From Acidimicrobiaceae bacterium (lineage in GTDB: Bacteria; Actinomycetota; Acidimicrobiia; Acidimicrobiales; RAAP-2): a stretch of DNA of 64,000 nucleotides. The notes under the pieces were generated by a model. The model did not search any database and was not told the DNA's origin. It was given only the letters and a program-made list of their open reading frames with translations. The position numbers and the translations under genes are program-made. Of this stretch, positions 1 through 9,427 are shown piece after piece (the first letter of the stretch is position 1; each line of letters begins with the position of its first letter). The DNA is taken from positions 176,148 through 240,147 of the forward strand of contig PLZW01000035.1 of the NCBI GenBank assembly GCA_003153575.1, read 5' to 3'.

Positions 1-1
1 C

Positions 2-775
2 GGCCGCCGCTACCTCGACCTGGACCACCCAATCCACCACGTGGGCGCCGCCCTCGAGGCCACCAGCTTCCACCCGAGTCGTCGGGCCGAGGACCACCTG
101 AAGACGGTGGCGCTGGCCAGCGGCATCCCGCTCACCCGCGTGGCGGAGACGCTGGACCTCGTCGGCCTCACTGATGTGGCCCGGCGGCGGGTCGGCAAGT
201 TCTCCCTCGGCATGCGCCAGCGCCTGCAGCTGGCCACCGCAGTGCTTGGTGACCCCGAGATCCTGATCCTCGACGAGCCGGCCAACGGGCTCGACCCCCA
301 GGGCATCCAGTGGCTGCGCACCTTCATCCGCCATCAGGCCTCGCTCGGTCACGCCGTGCTGGTCTCCTCCCACCTCCTGTCGGAGATGGAGGAGACGGTC
401 GACGACGTGGTCATCATCTCGCAGGGGAAGCTGGTGCTCCAGACCACGCTCGCCGACATGGCCGCCCAGGCCGGCACCGGCACGGGCCTGCGCATCCGGA
501 CCCCCGAGATCAACCGGCTGGCCGAAGTGCTCAACGCCGTCCCCGTGGGCTGGCGCCAGACCGCTCCCGACACCCTGGTCATCGACGGAGCCACACCGGA
601 ATGGTTCGGTCCGTTCGCCGCCCACCACCGGATCGTCCTCTACGAGCTGATCAACGAGCGGGGCAGCCTGGAGGACGTCTTCCTCCGACTGACCCACGGG
701 TTCGATACGGCCCATCCACCCGACCACTCCGGCGGCCAGTCGGCGCCTTTCCGCATGCCCGAGGCGTCAGCATGA
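2..775 (+). CDS. ABC transporter ATP-binding protein, 5' truncated by window edge
   Basis: Frame open from base 2 (GRRYLDLDHPIHHVGAALEA...); signature FSLGMRQRLQLA and Walker B LILDEPANGLDP; ends in a TGA overlapping the ATG of the next gene. Confidence 0.93.
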   Translation, partial: GRRYLDLDHPIHHVGAALEATSFHPSRRAEDHLKTVALASGIPLTRVAETLDLVGLTDVARRRVGKFSLGMRQRLQLATAVLGDPEILILDEPANGLDPQGIQWLRTFIRHQASLGHAVLVSSHLLSEMEETVDDVVIISQGKLVLQTTLADMAAQAGTGTGLRIRTPEINRLAEVLNAVPVGWRQTAPDTLVIDGATPEWFGPFAAHHRIVLYELINERGSLEDVFLRLTHGFDTAHPPDHSGGQSAPFRMPEASA

Positions 776-1542
776 TCGCCGTCATCCGCTCGGAGCTCCT
801 CAAGATCCGGACCACTGCGGTCCCGTGGGTGCTGGCCGGCATCGCCGTCCTCATCAACGGGCTGCTGATCCTGGTCATCTACCTCAGCCAGAACTACGGC
901 GGGCCTGGCGACGATGTGCCCCACACCACCCAGCAGCTGCGGAACCTACTCGGCTCCGGATTCCAGGGCTACCTGCTGGCCCTGATCCTGGGCGTGCTCC
1001 TCATCACCATCGAGTTCCGGCACAAGACGGTCACCACCTCGTTCCTGGTCACGCCCCGGCGCCCGGCCTTCGTGGCCGGCAAGCTGATCACCGCGGCCAT
1101 CCTCGGTGCGCTGCTCGGCGTGCTGATGCTGATCGTCGCCCTGGTCGGAGGCGGGCTGACGCTCACGGCCCGGGGCGGGTCGTTCACGGGCCTCGTCCAC
1201 CAGATCCCGGCTGTCGCCCCCGGCTTCATCCTGGTCTTCGCCCTGTTCTCGATCCTCGGGGTGGGCATCGGGTCGATCCTCACCAACCAGGTGGCGGCCA
1301 TCATGGTCAGCCTCGGGTGGTTCATCATCCTCGAGGCGATCCTGGTCGGCCTGGTCCACGGCGCCTTCAAGTGGGTGCCGACGGGCGCGGCCGACGCCGC
1401 GTCCAACCTGACCCGCAACGGGGGAAATGGGATCCACCTCACTTTGTTCTCCTGGTGGCAGGGCGGCCTGCTCATGCTCGTCTACGGGCTGGTCTTCGCC
1501 GGCATCGGCTCGATCCTGCTCACGAGCCGCGACATCACCTGA
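772..1542 (+). CDS. ABC-2 type transporter permease
   Basis: MIAVIRSELLKIRTT... with about 6 hydrophobic segments; ATGA overlap with upstream ATPase. Confidence 0.88.
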   Translation: MIAVIRSELLKIRTTAVPWVLAGIAVLINGLLILVIYLSQNYGGPGDDVPHTTQQLRNLLGSGFQGYLLALILGVLLITIEFRHKTVTTSFLVTPRRPAFVAGKLITAAILGALLGVLMLIVALVGGGLTLTARGGSFTGLVHQIPAVAPGFILVFALFSILGVGIGSILTNQVAAIMVSLGWFIILEAILVGLVHGAFKWVPTGAADAASNLTRNGGNGIHLTLFSWWQGGLLMLVYGLVFAGIGSILLTSRDIT

Positions 1543-1586
1543 GCGCGTCGCGGGCCCGGCCGGGTGCCTCGCCGTAGGCTCGGTCG

Positions 1587-2876
1587 ATGGCCGACATCGC
1601 CGACAACCGGCTCCCCGCCCACGGCGTCGACGCCGACACCGTGCTCGCCCGCCTGGACGCCCTGGCCGGTGACGACCGCGACTGGCGGGGCGGCCGTGTG
1701 TTCAGCCTCGTGTACAACGCCGGCGACGACGTGCTCGACCTGCTGACCCGGGCCGGCAACCGGTTCTCGGCCGAGAACGCTCTCAACACCATGGCCTTCC
1801 CCAGCCTCGGAAGGATGCAGCACGACATCGTGACCATCACCGCCGGCCTGCTGGGGGCCGATCGGCGGCCGGCCGGGAGCGGCCGCGTCCGGGGCTACCT
1901 CACGTCGGGGGGCACCGAGTCGCTCCTCCAGGCCACCAAGACCGCCCGCGACCGGGGTCGGGCCGAGCGGGGCGTGACCCGCCCCAACATGGTGCTCGCC
2001 ACCAGTGGCCACGCCGCCTTCGACAAGGCGGCCCACTACTTCGACGTCCAGGCCCGCCGCGTGCCGGTGCGACCGGACGGGGCGGCCGACGTGGGGGCCA
2101 TGGCCGACGCGGTGGACGACGACACCGTGCTCGTGATCGGCTCGGCACCCTCGTACCCCCAGGGGGTCATCGACCCGATCACCGACCTCGGCGCCCTGGC
2201 CGCCGAGCGTGGCATCCTGTGCCACGTCGACGCCTGCCTCGGGGGGTTCCTCCTGCCGTTCCTCGCCACCCTCGGGCACGTCACGACGTCGTGGGACCTG
2301 GCGGTTCCCGGGGTGACGTCGATCAGTGCCGACCTCCACAAATACGGCTACGCGTCCAAGGGCGTGTCGGTCATCCTCTACGGCGACGCCGCTCTGGCCC
2401 GCCTCCAGCCCTTCGTGACGTCGAACTGGCTGGGCGGCCTCTACGGCTCGCCCTCGATGGCCGGCACCCGGCCCGGCGGACCCATCGCCGCCGGGTGGGC
2501 CGTGCTCCACTACCTCGGCGAGGACGGCTACCTGCGCCTGGCCGCCGACGCCCATCGGGCCGCCGGCAAGCTCCGCTCCACCATCGAGGCGACCCCGGGC
2601 ATCGCCGTGCGGGGCGCTCCCGACGCCACCGTGCTCGCCTTCGGCGACGACGGGACCGGGTCGGTCGACACCTTCAGCCTGGGTGACGCCCTCGTCGAGC
2701 GGGGCGGGTGGTTCTTCGACCGCCAGTCCCCTCCCGACAGCCTGCACGCCACGGTCCACGCCGGGCACGCCGAGGTCATCGACGAACTCTGCTCAGACCT
2801 GGCGGACGCCGTCGCCGACGTGTCCGGCTCGGGCGCCCGGGCCGCCGACCGCGGCACCACCTACGGGACGGTGTGA
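1587..2876 (+). CDS. PLP-dependent decarboxylase/lyase family protein, sphingosine-1-phosphate-lyase-like
   Basis: YLTSGGTESLL, HAAFDKAAHYF, HVDACLGGF, SADLHKYGYASKG (PLP lysine) typical of the DPL1/S1P lyase group. Confidence 0.82.
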   Translation: MADIADNRLPAHGVDADTVLARLDALAGDDRDWRGGRVFSLVYNAGDDVLDLLTRAGNRFSAENALNTMAFPSLGRMQHDIVTITAGLLGADRRPAGSGRVRGYLTSGGTESLLQATKTARDRGRAERGVTRPNMVLATSGHAAFDKAAHYFDVQARRVPVRPDGAADVGAMADAVDDDTVLVIGSAPSYPQGVIDPITDLGALAAERGILCHVDACLGGFLLPFLATLGHVTTSWDLAVPGVTSISADLHKYGYASKGVSVILYGDAALARLQPFVTSNWLGGLYGSPSMAGTRPGGPIAAGWAVLHYLGEDGYLRLAADAHRAAGKLRSTIEATPGIAVRGAPDATVLAFGDDGTGSVDTFSLGDALVERGGWFFDRQSPPDSLHATVHAGHAEVIDELCSDLADAVADVSGSGARAADRGTTYGTV

Positions 2877-2929
2877 GCCGGGTCCGCCCAGACCCCGTAC
2901 CCAGGAGTGTGCCCGCCGTCGCCGATCCA

Positions 2930-2958
2930 TTGCCGGTCCGGTGCGCATCGTCTATACA
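2930..2958 (+). promoter_or_regulatory. Candidate sigma70-type promoter of the MFS gene (TTGCCG-N17-TATACA)
   Basis: TTGCCG at 2930-2935 and TATACA at 2953-2958 with exactly 17 nt spacer, about 70 nt upstream of the start at 3031. Confidence 0.55.
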
Positions 2959-3030
2959 TGCCCAGGCACCGGTCGGCGTCGGAGCGTAAGGGACGAGACG
3001 CAGTCGGCGGACTGAGCTGAGGAGATCTAC

Positions 3031-4626
3031 GTGGACCGTAAGTGGTGGACCCTCATCGCCGTCTGCTTCGGCACCTTCATGTTGCTGCTCGACATCACCG
3101 TCGTGAACGTGGCCCTGCCCGACATCCAGGTCGCCCTCCACTCGTCGTTCGCCGACCTCCAGTGGGTCGTCGACGCCTACGCCCTCACCCTGGCCGCCTT
3201 CCTGCTCACCGCCGGTGTCCTCGGCGACATGTACGGGCGCCGGGGAGTGTTCGCCATCGGCCTCACCCTGTTCTCGCTGGCCTCGTTGACCTGCGGCCTG
3301 TCCACCACGCCGCTGATGCTCAACCTGTCCCGGGCGGCCCAGGGGGTGGGCGGGGCCATCATGTTCGCCACGTCGCTGGCCCTCATCGCCCAGGCCTTTT
3401 CCGGGAGGGAGCGGGGCACGGCCATCGGCGTGTACGGCGCCGTGGTGGGCGGCGCCGTCGCCATCGGCCCGCTGGTCGGCGGGGCCATCACCAGTGGCAT
3501 CGGCTGGCGCTGGATCTTCTTCGTGAACATCCCCATCGGGGTCATCGCCGTGGTCATCACCCTGACCAAGGTCGACAATGCCAAGTTCTCCACCGGGCGG
3601 CGCATCGACTGGCTCGGGTTCGTCACCTTCTCCGCCTCGCTGTTCCTGCTGGTCTTCGCACTGGTCCAGGGCAACGCCAAGGGGTGGGGCAGCGCGTACA
3701 TCCTCTCGCTCCTGGTCTCCTCGGCCATCCTGATGGCGGTCTTCCTGGTGGGCGAGTGGAAGCAGGGCGACCCGATGCTCGACCTCGGCCTGTTCAAGCG
3801 GCCGGCGGTGGTCGGCGTGTCCCTCGGGTCCTTCACCCTGTCGGCCTCGATCTTCGCCATGTTCCTCTACCTGACCCTGTACTTGCAGGAGGTGCTGGGC
3901 TACTCACCTTTCCAGGCCGGCCTCCGCTTCCTGCCGCTGACGATCCTCGCCTTCATCGTCGCACCCGTCGCCGGCAAGCTCACCGTGCGGATCCAGTCGC
4001 GGTACATGCTGGGACTGGGCCTGGCCCTGGTGGCGATCGGCTGTCAGCTCATGACCCACACCGAGGCCACCTCGTCGTGGCTGGTCCTGCTGCCCGGCTT
4101 CCTCGTCTGCGGCGTGGGGATCGGCATCACCAACCCGGTGCTGGCCTCCGTGTCGGTGTCCGTCGTCCCCCCAGAGCGCAGCGGCATGTCGACCGGCTCG
4201 GCCAGCACGTTCCGCCAGGTGGGCATCGCCACCGGGATCGCCGGGCTCGGCGCCATCTTCGTCCACCAGATCGGGCCGGCCGTCGTCACCTCGCTCCAGA
4301 CGACGGCCTCCGGCCAGGGCGTCCTGGCCCATGCCGGCTCGCGTCTGGGTGGCGCGCTGGCCTCCGGCAGCGTCCGCCAGGCGACGGCGTCCATCCCCTC
4401 GGCCGCGGCCAGGGACGCTCTGCTGTCGGCCTACCGCACCGGATTCGCCCAGACCCTCAACCACCTCATGGCCATCGCCGCCGTGACCGCCATGGTGGGG
4501 GCGATCGGCTGCCTCCTCCTCGTCCACCAACGTGACTTCGTCCTGAGCATCGCCGAGAGCGGGCGGGCCGCGCAGCCCGAGGCCGACGACGGACCGACGG
4601 AGGTCGCCGCGGCCCAGGCCGGATGA
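3031..4626 (+). CDS. MFS transporter, DHA2 (EmrB/QacA) 14-TM drug:H+ antiporter family
   Basis: LDITVVNVALPDIQ, DMYGRRGVFAIG, WRWIFFVNIPIG motifs; 531 aa, about 14 TM. Confidence 0.93.
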   Translation: MDRKWWTLIAVCFGTFMLLLDITVVNVALPDIQVALHSSFADLQWVVDAYALTLAAFLLTAGVLGDMYGRRGVFAIGLTLFSLASLTCGLSTTPLMLNLSRAAQGVGGAIMFATSLALIAQAFSGRERGTAIGVYGAVVGGAVAIGPLVGGAITSGIGWRWIFFVNIPIGVIAVVITLTKVDNAKFSTGRRIDWLGFVTFSASLFLLVFALVQGNAKGWGSAYILSLLVSSAILMAVFLVGEWKQGDPMLDLGLFKRPAVVGVSLGSFTLSASIFAMFLYLTLYLQEVLGYSPFQAGLRFLPLTILAFIVAPVAGKLTVRIQSRYMLGLGLALVAIGCQLMTHTEATSSWLVLLPGFLVCGVGIGITNPVLASVSVSVVPPERSGMSTGSASTFRQVGIATGIAGLGAIFVHQIGPAVVTSLQTTASGQGVLAHAGSRLGGALASGSVRQATASIPSAAARDALLSAYRTGFAQTLNHLMAIAAVTAMVGAIGCLLLVHQRDFVLSIAESGRAAQPEADDGPTEVAAAQAG

Positions 4627-4656
4627 CCGACAGGGGACGATGATCGACAGGGGACG
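4623..4656 (+). repeat. 17-bp tandem duplication (2 units) forming two ATGA-coupled mini-ORFs MTDRGR* and MIDRGR*
   Basis: ATGACCGACAGGGGACG (4623-4639) then ATGATCGACAGGGGACG (4640-4656), followed by the ATG at 4657. Confidence 0.95.
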
Positions 4657-4893
4657 ATGAGCGGCAACGAGCCGCTGGCCGACCGCGGTCCGGACGAGCC
4701 CCATCCGTCCCGCCTCGCTCCCGACCAACCCCGGCGGGCCGAGATCCTCGCCGCCCACCGGGCAGCCATCGAGGCGGGCGAACCCACCTACGCCGATCCG
4801 GCCACCGGCTACTTCGTCATGACGTCGGCCTACCTGGCCGGCCGGGGGACGTGCTGCCACCAGGAGTGCCGGCACTGCCCGTATGTCGTGTGA
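4657..4893 (+). CDS. DUF5522-like small Cys-rich protein
   Basis: C-terminal GYFVMTSAYLAGRGTCCHQECRHCPYVV. Confidence 0.8.
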   Translation: MSGNEPLADRGPDEPHPSRLAPDQPRRAEILAAHRAAIEAGEPTYADPATGYFVMTSAYLAGRGTCCHQECRHCPYVV

Positions 4894-4899
4894 GCCCCG

Positions 4900-6417
4900 T
4901 CAGGCGTCGCCACCCGACCCTGGTCCATCGGGCTCGAGCACCGTCCGGTCGCCCGCCCGCAGTCCGGCGATGATCCGCCGGTAGGCGCCCGCCGAGTCGC
5001 GGCCCATGGCGTCGGTCTCCATCCACGTGCCGCCGCGGCCGCCGCGGTCGCGGTCCACCCCGTGCAGACCGAAGCGCGGTTCGTAGGAACCCCACTCGTA
5101 GTTGTCGACCAGTGACCAGTGCCAGTAACCCTCTACGGGCACGCCCCCGTCGATGGCGTCGACCACGGCGGCCACGTTGGCCCTCAGGTACCGGGGCCGG
5201 TCCCACCCGTCGAGCCGCCCGTACGACCGGCCGCGGCGCAGCCGGTGGCACATCCCGTTCTCCACCACCCACAAGGGCAGGCCGGGAGCCAGCGCGTGCT
5301 GCACGCCGAGCCACCGGGTCAGTCCGGCGGGGTCGGGCGGGTCGTCCCACAGCTCGCGCACCGGGAGCAGGCTGCGGCCCCCGGCCGTGCGGTGGCCGGG
5401 CAGGCGGAAGTGCCGGGCGGCCATCGGGTCGTAGTAGTCCACTCCGAGCACGTCGAGGGTGCGGTCGTGCGGACTGGCCTCCAACGCGTCGAGGGCCCGC
5501 CGGGGGGCCCACGACCCCTGCCCGCTCGCCCCGTAGGAGGCGAGGCGGGCCCCGGCCCTGCGTAGCAGCTGCTCGCCGATCCCGGGAGTGGGCAACAGCG
5601 CGTAGTGGCCCCGGCGACGCTCGGCGATCCACCCGTCGAGGTCGCGGCGCCCGATGCCGTGGCTGCGAGCCAGCAGCAGGTCGATCAGCATCCGGTCGTA
5701 GTCGTAGACCGACAGGCAGAAGTTGTTGGTCGTGACCACGGCGTCGGGGCGCGCGGCGTGGATCATGTCGTAGCCCAACACGTGGGCCGCCACCAGGTTG
5801 TCGAGAGCCACGGCGGCGTCGCCGAAGGCGGCCGTCCGCCCCGGTGGGAAATCACCGGTCACATAGGTCTGGACCGCGAAGATGTTGAGCTCGTTGAGCG
5901 TCACCCAGTGGCGCACGAACGGGGCCAGGGCCGGGACCACCGTCCCCGCCCACTGAGCGAAGCGGGCCGGGGCGTCGGGCCGGAGCCACAGGTCCTCCCC
6001 CAGCCAGGCCGGGTGGGTGAAGTGGTGGAGCGTCACCAGGGGTGCCATGTCCCGCTCCACGCACCCCGCCACGATCGACACGTACCGGGCGAGGGCCGCC
6101 TCGTCGACCCGGTGGGCGTCGGGCATCACCCTGGCCCACTCCACTCCGAGGCGGAAGCTGTCACATCCGAGGGCGGCCGCCCGGTCGAGGGCCTCCTCGG
6201 GCCGGTCCCAGAAGCCCACCGCATTCCCCGAGGGCTCCACCCGGCCGACCTGCTCCCACGCCAGCCAGTTGTTGGCCGGCTCGCCCGGGCCGTTGAAACC
6301 GCCCTCGACCTGGAACCCGGCGGTGGCCACCCCGAACTGGAACCCCTCCGGCAGCAGGCGGCGGCCGGCGTCCGGCGCTCGCGGTCCCGTACCGGATGTC
6401 TTCCTGGTTGGCGACAC
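4900..6417 (-). CDS. Glycoside hydrolase family 1 (beta-glucosidase-like)
   Basis: LLPEGFQFGVATAGFQVEGG, TLNELN (acid/base region), LWVVENGM (nucleophile region), GYWHWSLVDNYEWGSYEPRFGLHGVD; GTG start chosen at 6417, ORF track extends further upstream without homology. Confidence 0.88.
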   Translation of the reverse strand: MSPTRKTSGTGPRAPDAGRRLLPEGFQFGVATAGFQVEGGFNGPGEPANNWLAWEQVGRVEPSGNAVGFWDRPEEALDRAAALGCDSFRLGVEWARVMPDAHRVDEAALARYVSIVAGCVERDMAPLVTLHHFTHPAWLGEDLWLRPDAPARFAQWAGTVVPALAPFVRHWVTLNELNIFAVQTYVTGDFPPGRTAAFGDAAVALDNLVAAHVLGYDMIHAARPDAVVTTNNFCLSVYDYDRMLIDLLLARSHGIGRRDLDGWIAERRRGHYALLPTPGIGEQLLRRAGARLASYGASGQGSWAPRRALDALEASPHDRTLDVLGVDYYDPMAARHFRLPGHRTAGGRSLLPVRELWDDPPDPAGLTRWLGVQHALAPGLPLWVVENGMCHRLRRGRSYGRLDGWDRPRYLRANVAAVVDAIDGGVPVEGYWHWSLVDNYEWGSYEPRFGLHGVDRDRGGRGGTWMETDAMGRDSAGAYRRIIAGLRAGDRTVLEPDGPGSGGDA

Positions 6418-6538
6418 GGTCGCGCCCTCTCCTCGCAGGCGGGCCCCGACCGACGGGGTCGCCACAGGGAGGCGATGGTAGCTTGCCGCCCCGTGGGGAC
6501 CCCGCCCCCGCGGACCCCGAGCATCAGGACATCCCACC

Positions 6539-8074
6539 ATGCCGCCAGCCATCCTCGATCCCGAGCGCCTACCGGTCGTCATCGCCTCCGGACAGGCCAT
6601 CGAGCGCGACTCGCTGGTGACGCCGGTCGAGCTGATGGCCCGGGCGTGCGAGTCGGCCCTGGCCGACGCGCCGGGCCTGCGGGACCGCATCGACCGCCTC
6701 AGCGTGGTCGACGTGATGACCAAGACGGGTCCGGCGCCGGCCACCGAGATCGCCGCCCAGCTGAGCCTCGGGGCCGACGTGGTCAACGAGGTCACCACCG
6801 TCGGGGGCAACACCCCCCAGTGGCTGGTCAGCAGGGCGGCCTCCGAGATCGCCGCCGGAACGCTGTCGGTCACCCTCATCGCCGGGTCGGAGGCCATCCG
6901 GTCGTCGCGGGCCCGGCGCGCCCAGGGGCTCCCACGCCACGAGGGCGCCACCGACCTGGCCCCCGACGCTGTGGTCGGCGACGACCACCCCGGCTTCGGG
7001 CCGGCCGAGCTGGCCGTCGCCCTGCTGGCCCCCGTGCACGTCTATCCGCTGTTCGAGAACGTGTTGGCGTCCCGGGCCGGTCGCGACGGACCCGCCCAAC
7101 GGATCGCACTCGGCGAACTCATGACACCGTTCACAAAGGTGGCCGCCGCCCACCCCTACGCCTGGTTTCGCCAGGAGCGCTCAGCCGCCGAGATCGCCAC
7201 CCCCTCGGCCGACAACCGCATCGTCTGCGAGCCGTACACCAAGCGGATGACGGCGTTCCTCGGCTCCGACCAGGCGGCCGCCGTCCTCGTCTGCTCGCTG
7301 GCCGCGGCCCGGCGGGCCGGCATCGCCGACCGGGCCGTGTTCGTGTGGTCCGGAGCGGAGGCGGTGGACGTCCGGTTCGTCACGGCCCGGACCGACCCCG
7401 GGCGCTCCCCGGCCATCCGGGCGGCGGGCGAGGCGCTGTTCGCCGCGGCATCGACCGCGGCCAAGCGCACCGTGGGTGTCGACGACCTGGAACGGATGGA
7501 CATCTACTCCTGCTTCCCCTCGGCGGTGCAGATGGCCGCCGAGGCGCTGGGCCTCGCCACCGACGACACCCGGGGACTGACCGTCACCGGTGGACTCCCC
7601 TACTTCGGCGGACCCGGCAACAACTACACGACCCACGGCATCGCCACGCTCACCGACTGTCTGCGCGACGGCACGGGTACGGGCACCCGACTGGGCATGG
7701 CCACCGGCCTCGGCTGGTTCGTCACCAAGCACGCACTCGGCCTCTACGCCTCGACCCCGCCCCCGGGCGGCTTCCAGCGGGGGGACACCACCACCGCCCA
7801 GGCCGCCATCGACGGCACGGCCGCCGACGTCGCCGAGGGGCTCGACGCACCGGAGACGGCCACCGTGGTGGCGGCCACCGTGTGGCGGGACAACGACGGC
7901 ACGGCCGCCGGTGCGCCGGTCGTCGCCCGCCTGGCCGACGGGCGGCAGATGGCGGTCTCGCCGGCCGACGCAGACGTCGTGGCGGCCATGGGCGACACCG
8001 ACATGCCCGGTCTGATCGGTGGCGCCGTGGTCGTCCAGGCCGGCGAGCCGCGCTACCGTCTGGCGGAGCGCTGA
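6539..8074 (+). CDS. Thiolase-superfamily acetyl-CoA acetyltransferase
   Basis: CFPSAVQMAAEALG, GGLPYFGGPGNNYTTHGIATL; thiolase-like layout. Confidence 0.85.
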   Translation: MPPAILDPERLPVVIASGQAIERDSLVTPVELMARACESALADAPGLRDRIDRLSVVDVMTKTGPAPATEIAAQLSLGADVVNEVTTVGGNTPQWLVSRAASEIAAGTLSVTLIAGSEAIRSSRARRAQGLPRHEGATDLAPDAVVGDDHPGFGPAELAVALLAPVHVYPLFENVLASRAGRDGPAQRIALGELMTPFTKVAAAHPYAWFRQERSAAEIATPSADNRIVCEPYTKRMTAFLGSDQAAAVLVCSLAAARRAGIADRAVFVWSGAEAVDVRFVTARTDPGRSPAIRAAGEALFAAASTAAKRTVGVDDLERMDIYSCFPSAVQMAAEALGLATDDTRGLTVTGGLPYFGGPGNNYTTHGIATLTDCLRDGTGTGTRLGMATGLGWFVTKHALGLYASTPPPGGFQRGDTTTAQAAIDGTAADVAEGLDAPETATVVAATVWRDNDGTAAGAPVVARLADGRQMAVSPADADVVAAMGDTDMPGLIGGAVVVQAGEPRYRLAER

Positions 8075-8108
8075 ACCGCTTCCGCAGACCCGCACCAGGG
8101 AGACCACC

Positions 8109-8882
8109 ATGTCCGACGTACTGCTCCGCGAACGCCAGGATTCCATCGAGATCCTCACCATCAACCGGCCGGAGGCCCGCAACGCCGTCAACGGCGCCGT
8201 CTCCAAGGCCTTCGCCGCCGCCTTCGACGACCTCGAGAACGACGACGGCTGCAACGTGGTCATCGTCACCGGCGCCGGCGACAAGGCATTCTGCGCCGGG
8301 ATGGACCTGAAGGCGTTCGCCGCCGGCGAGGCGGGCGACATCATGGGCGCCCGCGGCGGGTTCGGGGGCATCGCCCAGCGCGACTTCCCCAAGCCGATGA
8401 TCGCCGCCCTCAACGGCTCGGCCCTGGCCGGCGGGTGCGAGATCATGCTGTCGTGCGACCTGGTGGTGGCCGTCGAAGGGGCGATGATCGGCATTCCCGA
8501 GGTCAAGCGGGGCCTGCTGGCCGGTGCCGGCGGCCTCTTCCGGCTCCCCAAGCGGATCCCCCGGGCCATCGCCCTCGAGCTCGCCCTGACCGGCGATCCC
8601 ATCGACGCCCAGCGGGCCCTGGCCATCGGGCTCATCAACCGGGTCGTGCCCCCCGCCGAGCTGATGACGGCGGCCCTGGCCCTGGCCGGGACCATCGCCG
8701 AGAACGCACCGCTGGCCGTCCGTGGTTCCAAGAAGGTCATGCTGGAGGCTGGCGAAGTGCCCGACGCCGAAGGGTGGGCGATCAGCAACGCCGCCCTGCC
8801 GCCCGTCTTCAGCTCGTCCGACGCCATGGAGGGCGCCGTCGCCTTCGCCGAGAAGCGCAAGCCGGTCTGGACGGGCAAGTAG
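8109..8882 (+). CDS. Enoyl-CoA hydratase/isomerase (crotonase) family
   Basis: NRPEARNAVNGAV, DKAFCAGMDLKAF, NGSALAGGCEIMLSCDLVVA. Confidence 0.92.
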   Translation: MSDVLLRERQDSIEILTINRPEARNAVNGAVSKAFAAAFDDLENDDGCNVVIVTGAGDKAFCAGMDLKAFAAGEAGDIMGARGGFGGIAQRDFPKPMIAALNGSALAGGCEIMLSCDLVVAVEGAMIGIPEVKRGLLAGAGGLFRLPKRIPRAIALELALTGDPIDAQRALAIGLINRVVPPAELMTAALALAGTIAENAPLAVRGSKKVMLEAGEVPDAEGWAISNAALPPVFSSSDAMEGAVAFAEKRKPVWTGK

Positions 8883-8891
8883 CCGACGCCG

Positions 8892-9332
8892 ATGCCCGCA
8901 GCCATAGTCATGGTCGCCACCGCCCCGACCCTGGCACCGGGGCTGGATGGCTTCCGGCTGATCCTGCACGTGCTGGCCGCCACTGTCTGGGTGGGCGGGC
9001 AGTTCACGGTGGCCGGGCTGCTACCGACCATCCGCACCCTCGGCGACGACGCGCCGAAGAAGGTGGCGCGGGCCTTCGGGCGCCTGCTGTGGCCGGCCTA
9101 CGGTGTCCTCCTTCTGACCGGCTTCTGGAACATCAGCGCCGTCGACGCCAAACACGCCTCGTCCGCCTGGAACGCCGTGCTCGGGATCGAGATCGCCGTC
9201 GTGCTGATCGCCGGGGTGGCCGTCTTCCTCCACCAGCGGTCCACCTCCAAGGTGGGCCTGGCCGTCTGGGGCGCCATCGGCGCCCTGGCGTCTGTGGCCG
9301 CCCTGTGCCTGGGCGTCTTCCTGGCCGGCTGA
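8892..9332 (+). CDS. CopD/DUF2269-like integral membrane protein
   Basis: LILHVLAATVWVGGQFTVAG plus 4 hydrophobic helices. Confidence 0.7.
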   Translation: MPAAIVMVATAPTLAPGLDGFRLILHVLAATVWVGGQFTVAGLLPTIRTLGDDAPKKVARAFGRLLWPAYGVLLLTGFWNISAVDAKHASSAWNAVLGIEIAVVLIAGVAVFLHQRSTSKVGLAVWGAIGALASVAALCLGVFLAG

Positions 9333-9427
9333 CGGCAACGCCGGGAGCCCGTCATCTGATGGACCGGTCGGCAACGAACCCTGGGCACGTCTAACCTGGT
9401 AGTAGCACTCGACAAGGGAGCATCGTC

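Noticed and set aside
5605-8310. 901-aa plus-strand ORF overlapping GH1 and thiolase genes
   Set aside because: Runs antisense to GH1 and out of frame through the thiolase; His/Arg/Gly-rich translation with no family motifs, typical of spurious open frames in GC-rich DNA.
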